Shown: positions 1 to 12,900 of the stretch, piece by piece
Layout of the letters: each line of letters starts with the position of its first letter
How positions within the stretch are numbered: position 1 is the first letter of the stretch
From: Tubulanus polymorphus
Lineage: Eukaryota; Nemertea; Palaeonemertea; Tubulaniformes; Tubulanidae
NCBI RefSeq assembly: GCF_964204645.1
Contig: NC_134028.1
Location: 14,747,263 to 14,807,262 of the forward strand
Direction of reading: 5' to 3'
DNA: 60,000 nt
Position numbers and translations under genes: made by a program
The notes under the pieces: model-generated
Told to the model about the DNA's origin: nothing
The model's database searches: none
Seen by the model: only the letters and a program-made list of their open reading frames with translations

Positions 1-857
1 CGAAAGAAAATCTAATAGCAATCTAATGTCAATCAGCGCGGCGACGGGTTTGGGCCAATTCAAATGAGCGCCCGTCCACGATGTAGCGTATCGATTGAAT
101 CTCTAATTTTTGCATAATAAAATAGTTGTGGGGAGATTGAATCAATACGACGATTATCAAATTAAAAGTAAACATACAATGAAACTGTCCAATTAAATGA
201 GAAAGTTATGAGAAATACTACAAAATGGCACACAAAAATTCGAGCAGATTAAAAGACTGGTTTGTCTGCGTCGTATAATCTAATATGCCCTTACTTTGAT
301 TGGCTGCAGGAGATCAGCTAACTGCAGGGAGCATTTATTTTACATCAATTAGACGTCTAGAAGTTTTATGAAACAAAATGCTCATTGGAATGTTCTTAAA
401 AATTTGACAAATTGACGAATTGACATTTCAAACAGATTTTTAGCCGCATGAATAAGCTACATTTTGCACATAAACATAGTTGATTGCATGACTTCGTATA
501 AGTGTTACAACCCCATTTGTAAACAAAAATTCGATTTTTGGACCCATTACAACAAAATAAAACCTCTCAAATAAGATTAATTCCTGAAAGTTGTTCCTTT
601 ACCTCTTCATTACCACTTGTGACGTATATCTACGTTGCAAATAATGACCTCTCACCATGCATGACAAATTTTTACGTCACAAATACCGTACGTTACATTA
701 TCTGCTGTAGTGAAGAGGTTTAATGTTGTAAATTGAGGTAATATATATTGAATAGATATCAATACTTTTCTGGATTTCTGTTATGAATGGCCGACGCCTA
801 TACTAACTAAAAAGTAGTAAGGAATGATATATAACACGCAATGTACCCCATACTTAC
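1..857. other. Start of POLR3D intron 6, no gene recognised
   Basis: No coding exon matching the RPC4 C-terminus is visible here on the minus strand. A weak imperfect inverted repeat (ACCTCTTCATTAC at 601-613 against its complement at 707-719) could bound a ~119-bp MITE remnant, but I see no target duplication. The 61-codon frame at 538-723 overlaps this repeat and looks accidental. Confidence 0.4.
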
Positions 858-946
858 TCTATCTTTTTTATCAGAATCAAGTCCAATAGATGCAGGAGTT
901 CCAGGTAATACATCTGGCAACTGTATGAACAGCAACTCTCCTTCCT
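858..946 (-). CDS. POLR3D: POLR3D coding exon 6
   Basis: 89 nt with acceptor TATATTTTTAG and donor GTAAGT (852-857). It enters in phase 1 and leaves in phase 0. It encodes EEGELLFIQLPDVLPG then a Ser/Asp/Lys-rich tail, matching EEELLFLQLPDTLPG of vertebrate RPC4. The next exon, the C-terminal fold, is not found in 1-857. Confidence 0.93.
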
Positions 947-3900
947 CTAAAAATATAGTTTCATAATCTCGTAAAAAGGCAGTCATTTTTCACAAAAATA
1001 TATAAGATTAGACATTATCATCAGCGCTTCATCTAGCATTAAAAAAGGGCAGGGTGCTGATTTCAAATAAGGGCATTTTTGTGCGTGATTCCATTGGAGC
1101 AAGGGCAAATAATAACGCACTCACGTCTGTTTTAGGGGCAAACTGCAATGTTCCCTATTGCATAGAATCGAGGTACCCCCCACCTACGATTGAGGACTAG
1201 ATACTATGTTTAACTCTGATTTTGCCATGAGTGACACACTTGACCACAGTACATCCTTACACCTATGCCTGTCAATGAACAATAGTTAATCTGATAAGGA
1301 AAAATGATTTGGAAAACCAGTTGCAGACAAAAAAAGCAGAAAAAAGCAATCTCAAAAAGCAAATCTTAGAAATATCAAATTAATTGATTTAAATTGATAG
1401 TGTTAGTGATTGGCAAGTAACTGTTGATAATTTGTAAGCAGCCAGCTTAACCCTTCGTGAGCGGCTCCCGACTATAGTCGGGAAATCTCGAACCACGGAA
1501 ACTAAGCGTCTCCCGACTTTAGTCGGAAATTTTGTTTCCGATTGCTCTAGGAGGTGCTGCCACCCGTGGCTTACCGGAAAACTAATCTGCGTTGTAAATC
1601 GATAGCGCACGGTGTACACTAACTGAACAAGTGTCTGTGACGTACTAATACATGTAGTAATGGCTGCCTCCAGGCCGAAACGAATAACACTTGATGCTGC
1701 ACTCAGCTATTTTGAAGGAGACTCAGATAGTGATGAATTATCGGATATTTCAACCAGTAGCGTTGCTTCAAACGGTTTAGTTGTTAGTAACGATGAAAGT
1801 AGAGGGTCAGTCGAAGTGAGCAGCGATGAATCGGTGAATTGGAACATAGCCAGGACGATGGTGATGGGGGGGTAGGGGATAACGTTGCCCCACCCCAAAA
1901 TTTGCAGCATCGAATCCTTGACCACAAGGACTGGGAGGATATCACTGAAGGTGATAGACCGGATTATCCTGTTAGTGAAGAATTTACAGGAAACCCAGGT
2001 CCAACGGTGAGTTTTCTTATCTTTTTATGATGAAAATTGTTGTCAGGGGTGACCTATTGTAAAAAATTTTTTATCCCGACCATAGTCGGGAGCCGCTTTT
2101 GACCGTTTTTTTTCCAGTTCTAGGGAACAAACCCAGAATTTTCATTTCTGTTTCAGAATAATTAGTTTGGTTATAGAACAGTTATTTAGTACACATATAT
2201 GTTTATATATTTCAGCTTCCAAGAATGGTAGGACATGAGCCGATTGACTACTTTCGGCTATTTTGGCCGAATCACGTGCTCGATCGAATTTGTCAAAACA
2301 CCGACACCATAACCAGAGCGAAAATTGCTGCAACTGACGTGGCTGGAGACCTAAAACCATCTTCAAGGCTGAGAAAGTGGAAAACACCTACTCGTGAAGA
2401 TTTACTTTGTGTTTTTGAGATGGTGATCAACATGGGTGTCATCAGATTGCCATCGATTTGGGACTACTTCTCAGCACGGCGTACCATAAATATCCCATTC
2501 TTCCATAACAGCATGCCACGTGATAAGTTTCTACTCTTGTTTTGGAATCTTCATGTGGCAGAGCCCATAGCTGCAGGACAGCCTTTGCCATCCAAAGGAT
2601 ACAAAGTAGCATGGCTTGTTGAGCATGTCAACAGCAAAAGTCAAGAATTCTTTACTCTCGGCGAGGGGATCTCAATTGATGAGACCATGATTCTATTCAA
2701 GGGCCGCATTGGGTTTTTACAGTACAACCCAAAAAAACCCATCAAGTGGGGAATGAAAATGTATGCCCTAGCTGATTCCAGTACTGGATACAAGTACAAA
2801 ATGAACATGTATCTGGGGAAGGACCCTGGTGCCGGTGATGCTCCAAATGATGCGGAACTGACCAAAGTTGCCCAGACTGTGATGAATCTTGTTGATGTCA
2901 TCGACACTCCTGGTCATATATTAGTCATGGACAGATTTTTCTGGACCATGGCTCTAGCAGAAAAGCTCATTGACAATGGCTTTTCCATTCTGGGTACAAT
3001 GATGCCTAACCGTAAAGGCCTGCCTCCGCCCATGAAAAACACCAAGGGCATGAAGCGTGGCGATTCGAGGGCGGCAAGGAAAGACGATATTATGGTACTC
3101 CAATGGAGAGACAAGCGTGTCATTACCATGATATCAAGTATCCATGGTCCTGATGAGTGGACTGATGTTCCTGCAAAGAAAGCCGGTGACCCCCCACGCC
3201 ACAAGCCTACATGTGTCACCGATTACAATCGACTCATGGGTGGCGTCGATGTCAACGACCAGCTTGCTTGCTACTATAACTTCGAGCGAATATCTGTAAA
3301 ATGGTGGAGGAAAGTATTCTTTCATCTCCTCGAAGTTACGATTGTGAATGCTCACATCCTCTACCGGCAGGATTGTGAACTCCGTGGCATTGACAAGAAG
3401 GATATTCTGTCAACGAAGAAATTTCGCTTGGCGTTGGTCGATGAAATGTCACCACACCGGGCTAATGCCCGAGTACCACCACCTGTTGATGGTGGACAAA
3501 GACCTGAAAGACTTGATGGAGCCCAACATTTCCAATTGAAAGGAGACAACCCCAAAGAATGCAAAGTGTGCTCTGATCGAAAACTGGGCAAAACATTTCG
3601 TAATGAGACAGTATACATGTGCGGCAAATGTGGGGACCGCCCACCCCTCCACCCAGAGTGTATGTTGCGATATCATTCAGTTGTGAACTATAAGGCCCCA
3701 AAAGAGAAAGCAGCAACAAAAACCAAAAATTTCAGTGGTGGAAAACTGTAAAAATGTAACAAACAGTAAACTTGAAACATTCATGGTGTTTTTATTTGAA
3801 AGAACATGAAAAATACATATTGTACATACTGATAAGTATCATTTTCGGAACGTGTATATACGTATACATATATATTTATAAATATATATATATATATATG

Positions 3901-6900
3901 AATATATATATATATTTATAAATATTTATATATATATAAACACATACAGGTATTCTATTTCCATATGCATATACCCTATATGGATTCCTGTAGTTATGAA
4001 AACTAATAAACTTTCATTCATTGCACTTCAGTCAAATTTTCAAATTTTTCGGTACTTGATCTAGCTACCACATAAGTTCAAAATTTCCCAAAGTACATGA
4101 AAGAATTACAATTTATGACTATTGCCTGATAGAAAACATGTTTGGCAGTTGTTTTAGTGCTGTTTTGAAACCATAACCTTTCCCAGTTTGGCAGAATTGG
4201 ATTTTTTCTGAGAAAATAATGAGAAACTATACACGCGGCGGCCATTTTGAATTTCACCGTTGCCATGGCAACGACAACAATCGCCATGATGACCAGTGTA
4301 AAATAATCCTGTGGTCAATATACATTATATCTGAAAGTTATATGTGAATCCATTTAGTAGTTTTACTGTGGCAGGCAGTTAAAAACTTAAGGTCAAAAGG
4401 CCTGAAATTACCCCAAAAATGGCTTCGCTCTGGTGGCAAAACTTGTCAAAAATGGTGCGCTCACGAAGGGTTAAGAACACATTCTCACGATCTTAAGAAC
4501 ACATTATTGTTATTAGGCTACTCAAACTAATTGTCTCTGCGAGTCTCTCTGTGAGTTCACCGAACAAAGTTTTTCACCTTGCATATATAAAATTTGTCTC
4601 ATAGTCTAGATAAAAGGATCCAGAGCATCACGATGTGTTCAAAACGAAACAATCCATCGAATATACACTACCAGCTTTACAACGGCAGTCGCTAGAATGA
4701 TTGGCAGTAGTTTGGAAGTCAGCCAATTTCCTGGAAACCTAAACTAGGCCACGCGTCTGAGGCACGTTTTCACACGATGCACACTGACTGCAGTACATTT
4801 AAATATAACCACTGATCACATGAGCAACTATCGTTGATATCATACGAGGTATTTCATAGCCGAGATATTTCATAGCAGTCGCAGGATACTTACTAAAAGT
4901 TTTATGCGACGGCTTATTTTGAAAGCCCTGACTCATTACTTGCGACTGAAAAGGGCAGGAGGGCGGACCTACGGCAAGTGATGAGGTCACAAGGGTGAGC
5001 ATGGGACACATCTGAAGGGCACAAGGGCGGCTATTTTCGGGGGCGGGGCGGACCGCCCCTCTATTTTTGGCTAGATGAAGCACTGATCATGTTCTCATTA
5101 ATTCTTGAGAGAAGACAAGATACAACAACCTGATTTTTCTGAATTCGTAAACAATTCAGCTGGGGTTATTTGAGATGGTTTCATCGCTTGAGTCATTTGT
5201 TTTACTGCGGTTGTCGTATTATCCTCTGTACTCTGCTCTTCCACTATTGGAATGAAAAAAAAAACATTCACAATTAGAATAATGAGGATAGGGTCTGACT
5301 ATATCATATCACTCAAAACCACCTATTTCATTGTGGCCATTTGTCATTTAAGTGAACATACAATGTTCACACTTTAAACCAACACAATGCTTTTGCAAGT
5401 ATTTCCTGTGGTTTCGAAACCTATCATCATTTAACTATCACTTCCAAGATAATTGATCGTGTGACACCACTCTTCAATCCTCAGAAAATAATGAAGCGTA
5501 TTCATCCAGATCAATATAACTGATTAAAGCATTAATTTCCCTTGAAAACTTCACAATAAATAACTACGGTTCCAGGGACACCACGCCTACTGAGGAAGTG
5601 TTTGAAATGTTCAACAGAAAAACTCAATATTCAATACCCCCTCCCCTGGTTGGCATATTAAGAAAGCAATAACCTTGAAACTCACCACACTCATAGAACA
5701 TGTCGCTAGCTACAATTATGCAGCATATTATGGTTATAAAATATGCCCAGGTACCAATACAAGAGCCCCAAAGGATACTAAGCGCTAGCCTGCTTTACAC
5801 ATACATGCATAGCAACTGATGCAATCGGTGGGTTAAATTTGTCAATATACAGATGCAAGGAACAAATACCTCAGATCAATCTTTTTCCTTGGTCTTATTG
5901 ATTTGGATGCAGAAGAGAAAAGAATTAGACTTTATGTAAATTTGTTCGATAAAACAAAATTGAATTGGATTTGATATATTTTTGCATATGAAATGATCAA
6001 AATGCCCGGAATTATAATATTCAGGATTTTCACATTTTTTCCAAAACATACCATCATCAGCAAACTCTTGGTAATAACAAGATTTTTGAGAGCGACATTT
6101 TTTCTTGTGTTTTCTGTTCTTTTTTATTTTAGCTACTGATGTACTATAGTCATATGTCGGATATTTCCTAATTAGTCACGTGGGCATGGGCCAACTGATG
6201 GCATTCAGAAATGAGGCACCAGATTTCTATAGAAATAATATCCCTATTCATAACCAATTGTGACTGGGACCAGAGCGGTCGCTGGATGCCCAACTGACTA
6301 AGAAAACGTTCTAATAATCCAGTATCACAAATTCACTTATATTCAATCGTTCGTGTACAATAATTCCGTGCACACAATCTCAATACAGATATAATTTGCT
6401 TATGCGCCGATGAGTCGGTTTCCTCGACAAAGCGTAAGAAAAGTAAAAATAAGCACAGGAACAAAAACCCTGAAACAAAATTAAATTTAATCAGTGTCAC
6501 GGTATGACCAGTGGAAGGGGAGACCTAAAGGGCTAAATAAATCAAATTACCCTAATGTTTAAGCGGATTGCTATATCAAGTAGTAGTCTACAAAAATTTA
6601 CTCGCCAGAAGGAGAGGAAATATTCCCAGAAACTAAATTTGGGAGGGGAACACCGTCCCACCAACTGCTCCCCACGAAATGACACGACGTGATAACGTGG
6701 AAAGTTTCAGAGATAAGGAAATAAACAAAATTTTGCTATATAGCTATTGTTAAAAACACACGGCTTTCCTTCCACTTAATCATACACGTGACTACATCAG
6801 GAGATGCTACGAGTTTACTGGGGCAAACTCATAAAAAGTAGAAACAGAGCGAAATAACACCTGAGAACTGTCTTATATTTATTGACTCGGTCATAAAATT

Positions 6901-9900
6901 TAGATTGTTTAGGAGCTGAATCTAGTGTGAATGCAGCTTAATTTACCTAAACTTTGCGCGCAGATGGCCTTAATCGCACCCTGTACACTGTGTACGGCTA
7001 TATTATGTTATATGAATAACGGACATAATGAAACTCGTCCGGGTGAACACTGTTGTCAAAGAGAACAGCGTAATTCCAGGCCGCTCAAAGTGATAACAAC
7101 CAAACGAAAAGAGGGCCCCAAAAAAATAATGTTGGTGAAAAAAAATTGGTTGGGCCAGGGCCCCCGAAATCGCACCCACTCCGTCGGCCTAGCAATGCAC
7201 CATGGGGGATACAAACCTATGTGAAAGATCAAGATAATTGATCAAAGCACTTTTCAAAATCTCCCTTGAAAACTTCAAAAATGTGTAAAAAGTGCCGATT
7301 TTGGCGAACGACAATGGCTTCCAGTAGGCCATCTTGATTTTGATCGGGTCAGTTTTTAGACGGATGCATTGAGGATAGATAGACAGGGTTCATAGTTGTA
7401 AGGCTATGATTAAAGTAAGCACTTATAAGCACTTATTTCAAACAAAAATAAGCACTTTTTGCAGGAAAATCAGGCTAGAAATTTCAAAAGTTGTACTGTT
7501 GCTTTTTGTGTCACTGAAAGTGCACCCAAGTAACAGCCTTGCGGTAAGTTACCTTTCTACTGTGTAACAGATGAGGAGGAGTCAATGATTCACAATATAT
7601 AAAGAAACATGTGCTAATGGGCAATCATTTAAAATAGATTCATATTCGATAAAATAGTTTTCCATTTCTTCAACAATGAATAGAGCCCTACCAAGAGCTT
7701 TCAAGATCTAACTATGCCAATCAACTTCTTCCAAAATCATCTGTGCTAAGGGGCTTTTTGGAATAAAGCATCATTCTACGCGGCACGGATCCATGTCAAA
7801 AAATCTAAGGCAACAACAGTCGTATCAAGATATTTTCTACCATTAAAAGAAATATTTTTCCGCTTGAAAGTTTACAATTCATTCAAACATCTGATTAAGG
7901 ACCCTGGGTCCAGTAGGATCAACTGTGTACAATTTACCTTTGAGCACAAAAATCGATTTGTTCTGGGATTTGCTACAACGTAAAATAAATTGCCCATGGG
8001 CGAAGTGTGGTTTACCTTGAAAGCTGTTGTTTGGGGTAAGGGCATTGCTTGAAAAATCTTTTTAATTCGTGACTTCAAAGTTCTACAAGTTTAAATATTG
8101 TATTTTATCTTTCTTAGAGGATTATTTTGTAGTCAAATAAGACCAAAGATATACATTTGTTTACGGTCCACATCCAAAATTTCGTAGGGTACAGGTAGGC
8201 ACAGGTATGATGTCACATATCAAAGGGTGGCTGAATGTATGGCCGCAGAAGCTAAAATACCGGTGCAGTAAGAAATCGGCGTATCAGATCGTTTTAAATC
8301 CTGGAATTTACCACTACAATATTTAGACCTCGACCTATACCTAGTTTGCTGCTTAGTATTTTCAGTATTTTAATATTTATACATGATGTTGGTTCCAAAG
8401 GATACAGTGCGAGCCAATAGGCTGTACTTAGAAATCTAAGGCACTGAAACCCTGTTAGGCCGACTGGATGTACTTTAAATACCGGATAGATATCTTAACA
8501 ATGGGACGGATGAATGCACGCAGGTGGGACTAAACCTACCTGATGAGAACAATTATTACATGGCCCCAATAAATCCCAAAAATATATTTCAGGCATATTG
8601 TAAAAATGAGTCAAAACATCTCTACAAGCATCTTACCTATACGTAGTTCTGTTACCTGTGGCCACCCCAGTGTCCAACGGGCACTAGTTAAATCCGATTT
8701 TGTGAGGTTCCACATGGTATGAGAGATCACATACCACATAATATCCATACATATTATAGAATAAATTGAAAAGTTTGACTGCTGGCTCAAAAGTAATGGG
8801 GAAACTGTCACGGGTTGGCGCGATCTGTGTGCTTTGGTACCGAAAAAACACAAAAGATACTGATCGTGCTTTCCTAGAAATCAAGTCAAGTCAAATCTAC
8901 CAATCAAATGAATAAGAGGGGCCAATTCAAGCTAAAAGAATGCCTGTGGTTTTCACCAAAGAAGCATAATTATCAAGTCAATCATGATAAAACGTGCCGT
9001 CTTTGCACGGGTTCTTTGCACTTGTTCATGTCAAAACCTCGATACGTATCAAGGGGCAAGTAAAAAATCAAATGAAACTATAGCTATGACCCTTAACACT
9101 AGATGAGTCGGCCGGTACACCTCTGATGCCCCCAATGGTAAGCTATGTCCATACTAGACCAATTCCTAAGCTAACAATCGGGTAAAGCTGTCTACACCTT
9201 TGACAGAGATCTTAATTGCAAATGAACTAAAACATGGCAGATTTAGGTTCCAATTTCCGGTTCTGACTAGCACCAACCATCAAAGGAGTAATTCCAGAAC
9301 TTGAATGGCGAGAACAAAAATCTGGGAAAGCTTGATTCCATGTAAGGAGATGACTCCTATGACAGTGATATAACACATGAGAAATCATGACTATAAGTTG
9401 AAACTGTAGATATCTCCCTCAAAAACTTTTTCTGTCTACAAATGAGGAGTGACAACACAAAGATGGCTACCAATTGCGTCATGCTTGACTGATACCCTTA
9501 AACCAGCAATCGGTCACTAGCAACCCATTTGAATAGACCAGCTACAGTGAATAGAATAGTGTATTGATGTCAGTGAAGCATTTTAACTCACTTTTTTGTG
9601 AGCAGATGGCGACACCAGACTTCAATGTCTAACACGCATAAAGTGATATATCACACATTTGGCATGTATTAGGAGGTATAGAAACCACGTGTCATATGGG
9701 TCAGATTTTTGAAGTTGAGAAGGTCTTCAGTAGTAATGGCCAATAGTAATTAAGAATATGGGCATTCATACCAAAGGTCGAAGGGTCAAGCTCGTAAGAA
9801 ATAAAAATAAATTCTCGCACGCTCGAATTTATTTTTATTTTTTACTCATTCGCCCCTTCAACCTTTGAGATGAAAGCCCATATTCCCAATTACTCTTAAA

Positions 9901-12900
9901 ATATTCATGTTTTAAAAGTGAGAGTAAAATGTTAGCATAATAATCTAGAAAAATAAGATCAAATATAGATTTCGAATGATAAAAATCAATTTTAAACATA
10001 AAAAGTGTGAGTAAAGTGTGAGTGAAGTAATTCATATTCAAAACAGTGAATATTTATATTTATATGCGTTAAATTCTTGTTTTCAATATAAAAATAACGA
10101 GTAATTAACGAGTTGAAGAAAATATCAATTTTAATAAAAAAATGGCTAATAAATGAATGAACAGATACTACAGTTCAAAGATATCGATTTAAATGAATTA
10201 GAAAAATATTTTACAATTAGAAATTTTATTCCTATTAAAGATTTGATTAAAACTGCACGTTTCCGTTTTCAAGTGAAAAATATTACTGAATTAATATTTA
10301 ACTAGAAAGAAACTTTAAAAGAGGACGTTCGTTTGTGAAACGTATATAGACCTAGACACCTCTCACATTGATTGGAAAATTTGAATACCGGCTATTCAAG
10401 TGTCATCCTACTGTGTAATTCAAAAATTATTCTTTGAGATTCAAAAATCGAGGAATCAACCATAAATTCTGCCATAAGTTTTACATTTAATCAAAAAATT
10501 GAGTAGGAGGCCGGTGAAGGTTTTAACGTTGAGACTAAATGCAAGTGGATTTAGGGGTTGGACTAGTCCTACCCTTCAGAATTTGAATGTGCCCGCCAAA
10601 AAGTATTTGAATAAATTTTCTAAGCAAAAATAAATCCAAATGGCATAAAATACCCCTTTTGGTCCTATATATTCGGAGGGCCAAAGGAACCCCACCAATG
10701 TTTGCCTTGCACTTAGATAACCATAAAATAAAAGTAGTCAGGAAGTATTAATGGCAAGAAAACTTGAGTAAAATATTTATCAAACACATTTTATAACAGG
10801 ATATGATCTGTAATCAAATGTGTGTCTGCCAGATGATGTTTCTTCTAGGCTGTTTATATCCTAAAAATTAAAAAAAACAAAAACAACGACAATAGATATT
10901 TCAATACATGTCCCCTGGACAAGAATTATTTCAGAGAGAGTCTATAAAACGCGAATACTTAATTGTACAATCTAATGGCATAGCAGTTGGCTCCAGTTGA
11001 AAAATCATTGGACAAAAGAAAAAATCTAAAAAGTTTTGGTGCCAAAAAATCTAATTTGTTGCCACGTTTGCGCCATGTGCGCCATGCACGTGGTTATATT
11101 ATTGTTTACATCTGACGTCATCGGCAGATCACAAGCCCAGCCCCACGTGTCAATCAAATGGCTTATAGGCAAAATGTTAAAAGAACCCTACTAAAAAAAC
11201 TATGCAGTGTAACAATCTGGGATTTTCGGTACAGAATCCGACGCCAAATACCTTTCTCTTAAAGGTTTTTTGGTGTATATCGGATAAATAATAATTATGA
11301 TATTCACTTCATAAAATTTGAAGTGGATTGCTTCTGATTCATGGCGATAATATTAAGTGTTGTGAAATTTGTAATAAAAGATATAAAAATAAAAAAATCA
11401 TTAAGGAATCATAAATATATTCATGAGCTTAACAATAAACTGTATAATTCAAATTAAGTTTGAAAATGAAAAAGATTAATTTCATATACATATCGATGGA
11501 TGAGTGCATGAGTTGGATGAATTGGATGAATGGATGAGTGTTATAATATATATATTTCACTTTTGAACACAAGAATTGGAAGAATAGTACGAGTATAAAT
11601 ATAATATTTGTATTCTATATTCCTCTTCGGATGAATCTGATGATCGTGCTGGTTATTAAGGTCTCTGACCAGGGGTTCAGACTAGGAAGGTAACCCCCAA
11701 AATTCACAAATCTGGTATCATTCAAAAGGTTGATAAAAGAGCTTTCATAAAATACACACTATTATGGGGTTATCTCTCACATCAACTGAGTTACTAAATT
11801 TTCCCCTTGCATGGTAAAAAATCAATGACAGGCCGAAAAATACTTGCCAGTAGTTGACTGTCAAAACAATGTTTTCATAATAAATTGTATTTTTTGAGAA
11901 ATGTGTAGTATTAGTTTTATCTATTTCATATATTGGATTTTAACTTTGTTGTAATTACTGAGCACTGAAATGACATTTCTGTGGTTGAGTTCCTGTTGGA
12001 TAAGTCCTTCTGTTAATGTCTTTTCCCTGAATAAGCAGTAGTCATACAGAGAAATTCTAATGTTTTATCCTATCTAAGGGGAAACTGGTAATTTTTACTC
12101 ATACAATGTGGGTACTTTCCTGATATTCAAATCACACGAATTCTGGTTTAGTTGGATTGCCGCAAAGATTATCAAACGGGCAAGTTGTGTCAGGATTGTT
12201 GCATTATTGTTGAAGAGCTAGATCAGTCTAAAACTTGGTAAGAAAATTTTACTTCTTAAGAATTATGATTTTAGGTATCTCAATTTGAATGTGTATTATT
12301 CTAGAATTATTAGACTTTGATATATTAATTGATTGTTCTGTAATTTGTACTAATAAGTTAGATTAAATGTTTAAAGAAATAAACAGGCCTATAGAGAACT
12401 CATATTTTAATTCTGCATTCGATGTTTAAGTTAAATAATTAGATTAGTGATTGTCTATTGAAATAATATATTATATAGCTTATATCTTATGTAACAATTA
12501 TGTCTTTCAACCTTGAAATTCATGTAGATGTATTCTTTGTATTTTAGTTAACCAAACCAAGTCTTGATATACAACATATATAATATAACATCAGGTTAAA
12601 CAGGTGATCCACACCGGTTAAAGGGGTAAAGAGAAAATGTCATCAAAAAGAATATTGTTTAAAAGTCATTTTCAAATGCGATGTATTCTCAAATATTAAA
12701 TATGCTACTGGTTTGAATTTTTGTTCAGCCATTACTGAGAAATGTGACTTACACAACGGCAATTTCAGCATGTGCTCACTCTTATTGTTTATGTAAGCAT
12801 GTGTGTGTTTCTGACATCATCTCTGACAAATGCTTACGGCTTCCAGTCATTTCACTAGGCATTTGATGTAGTATTTTATCGTTATGGGAGCGTGTCATGA

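Larger units (their letters stand above)
1451..4470 (+). mobile_element. piggyBac transposon, near-intact, flanked by TTAA
   Basis: A 3,020-bp element bounded by TTAA at 1447-1450 and 4471-4474, the invariant piggyBac target duplication. Terminal inverted repeats are CCCTTCGTGAGCG (1451-1463 and complement of 4458-4470). It encodes a piggyBac-family transposase on the plus strand, opposite to POLR3D. The second hAT-like copy at 23589-24631 lacks this insertion and so serves as a paralogous empty site. Confidence 0.95.
1022..5085. mobile_element. hAT-like non-autonomous element, copy 1, split by a piggyBac
   Basis: The ends are inverted: CAGCGCTTCATCTAGC at 1022 and the complement of CAGTGCTTCATCTAGC ending at 5085, flanked by the 5-bp direct repeat ATCAT (1017-1021 and 5086-5090). 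CAGxG termini with 5-bp duplications fit the hAT5-like branch of hAT. Removing the piggyBac leaves about 1.04 kb with no coding capacity. Its sequence matches the copy at 23589-24631 in the opposite orientation. It occupies nearly all of POLR3D intron 5. Confidence 0.8.
5244..9743. other. POLR3D intron 4, left part: dispersed repeats, no gene
   Basis: No convincing coding region is seen. It contains members of three dispersed repeat families listed separately (5626-5760, 7387-7480, 7875-8210). The 97-codon frame at 6931-7224 and the 80-codon frame at 8611-8853 show no recognisable motif and look random. Confidence 0.5.
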
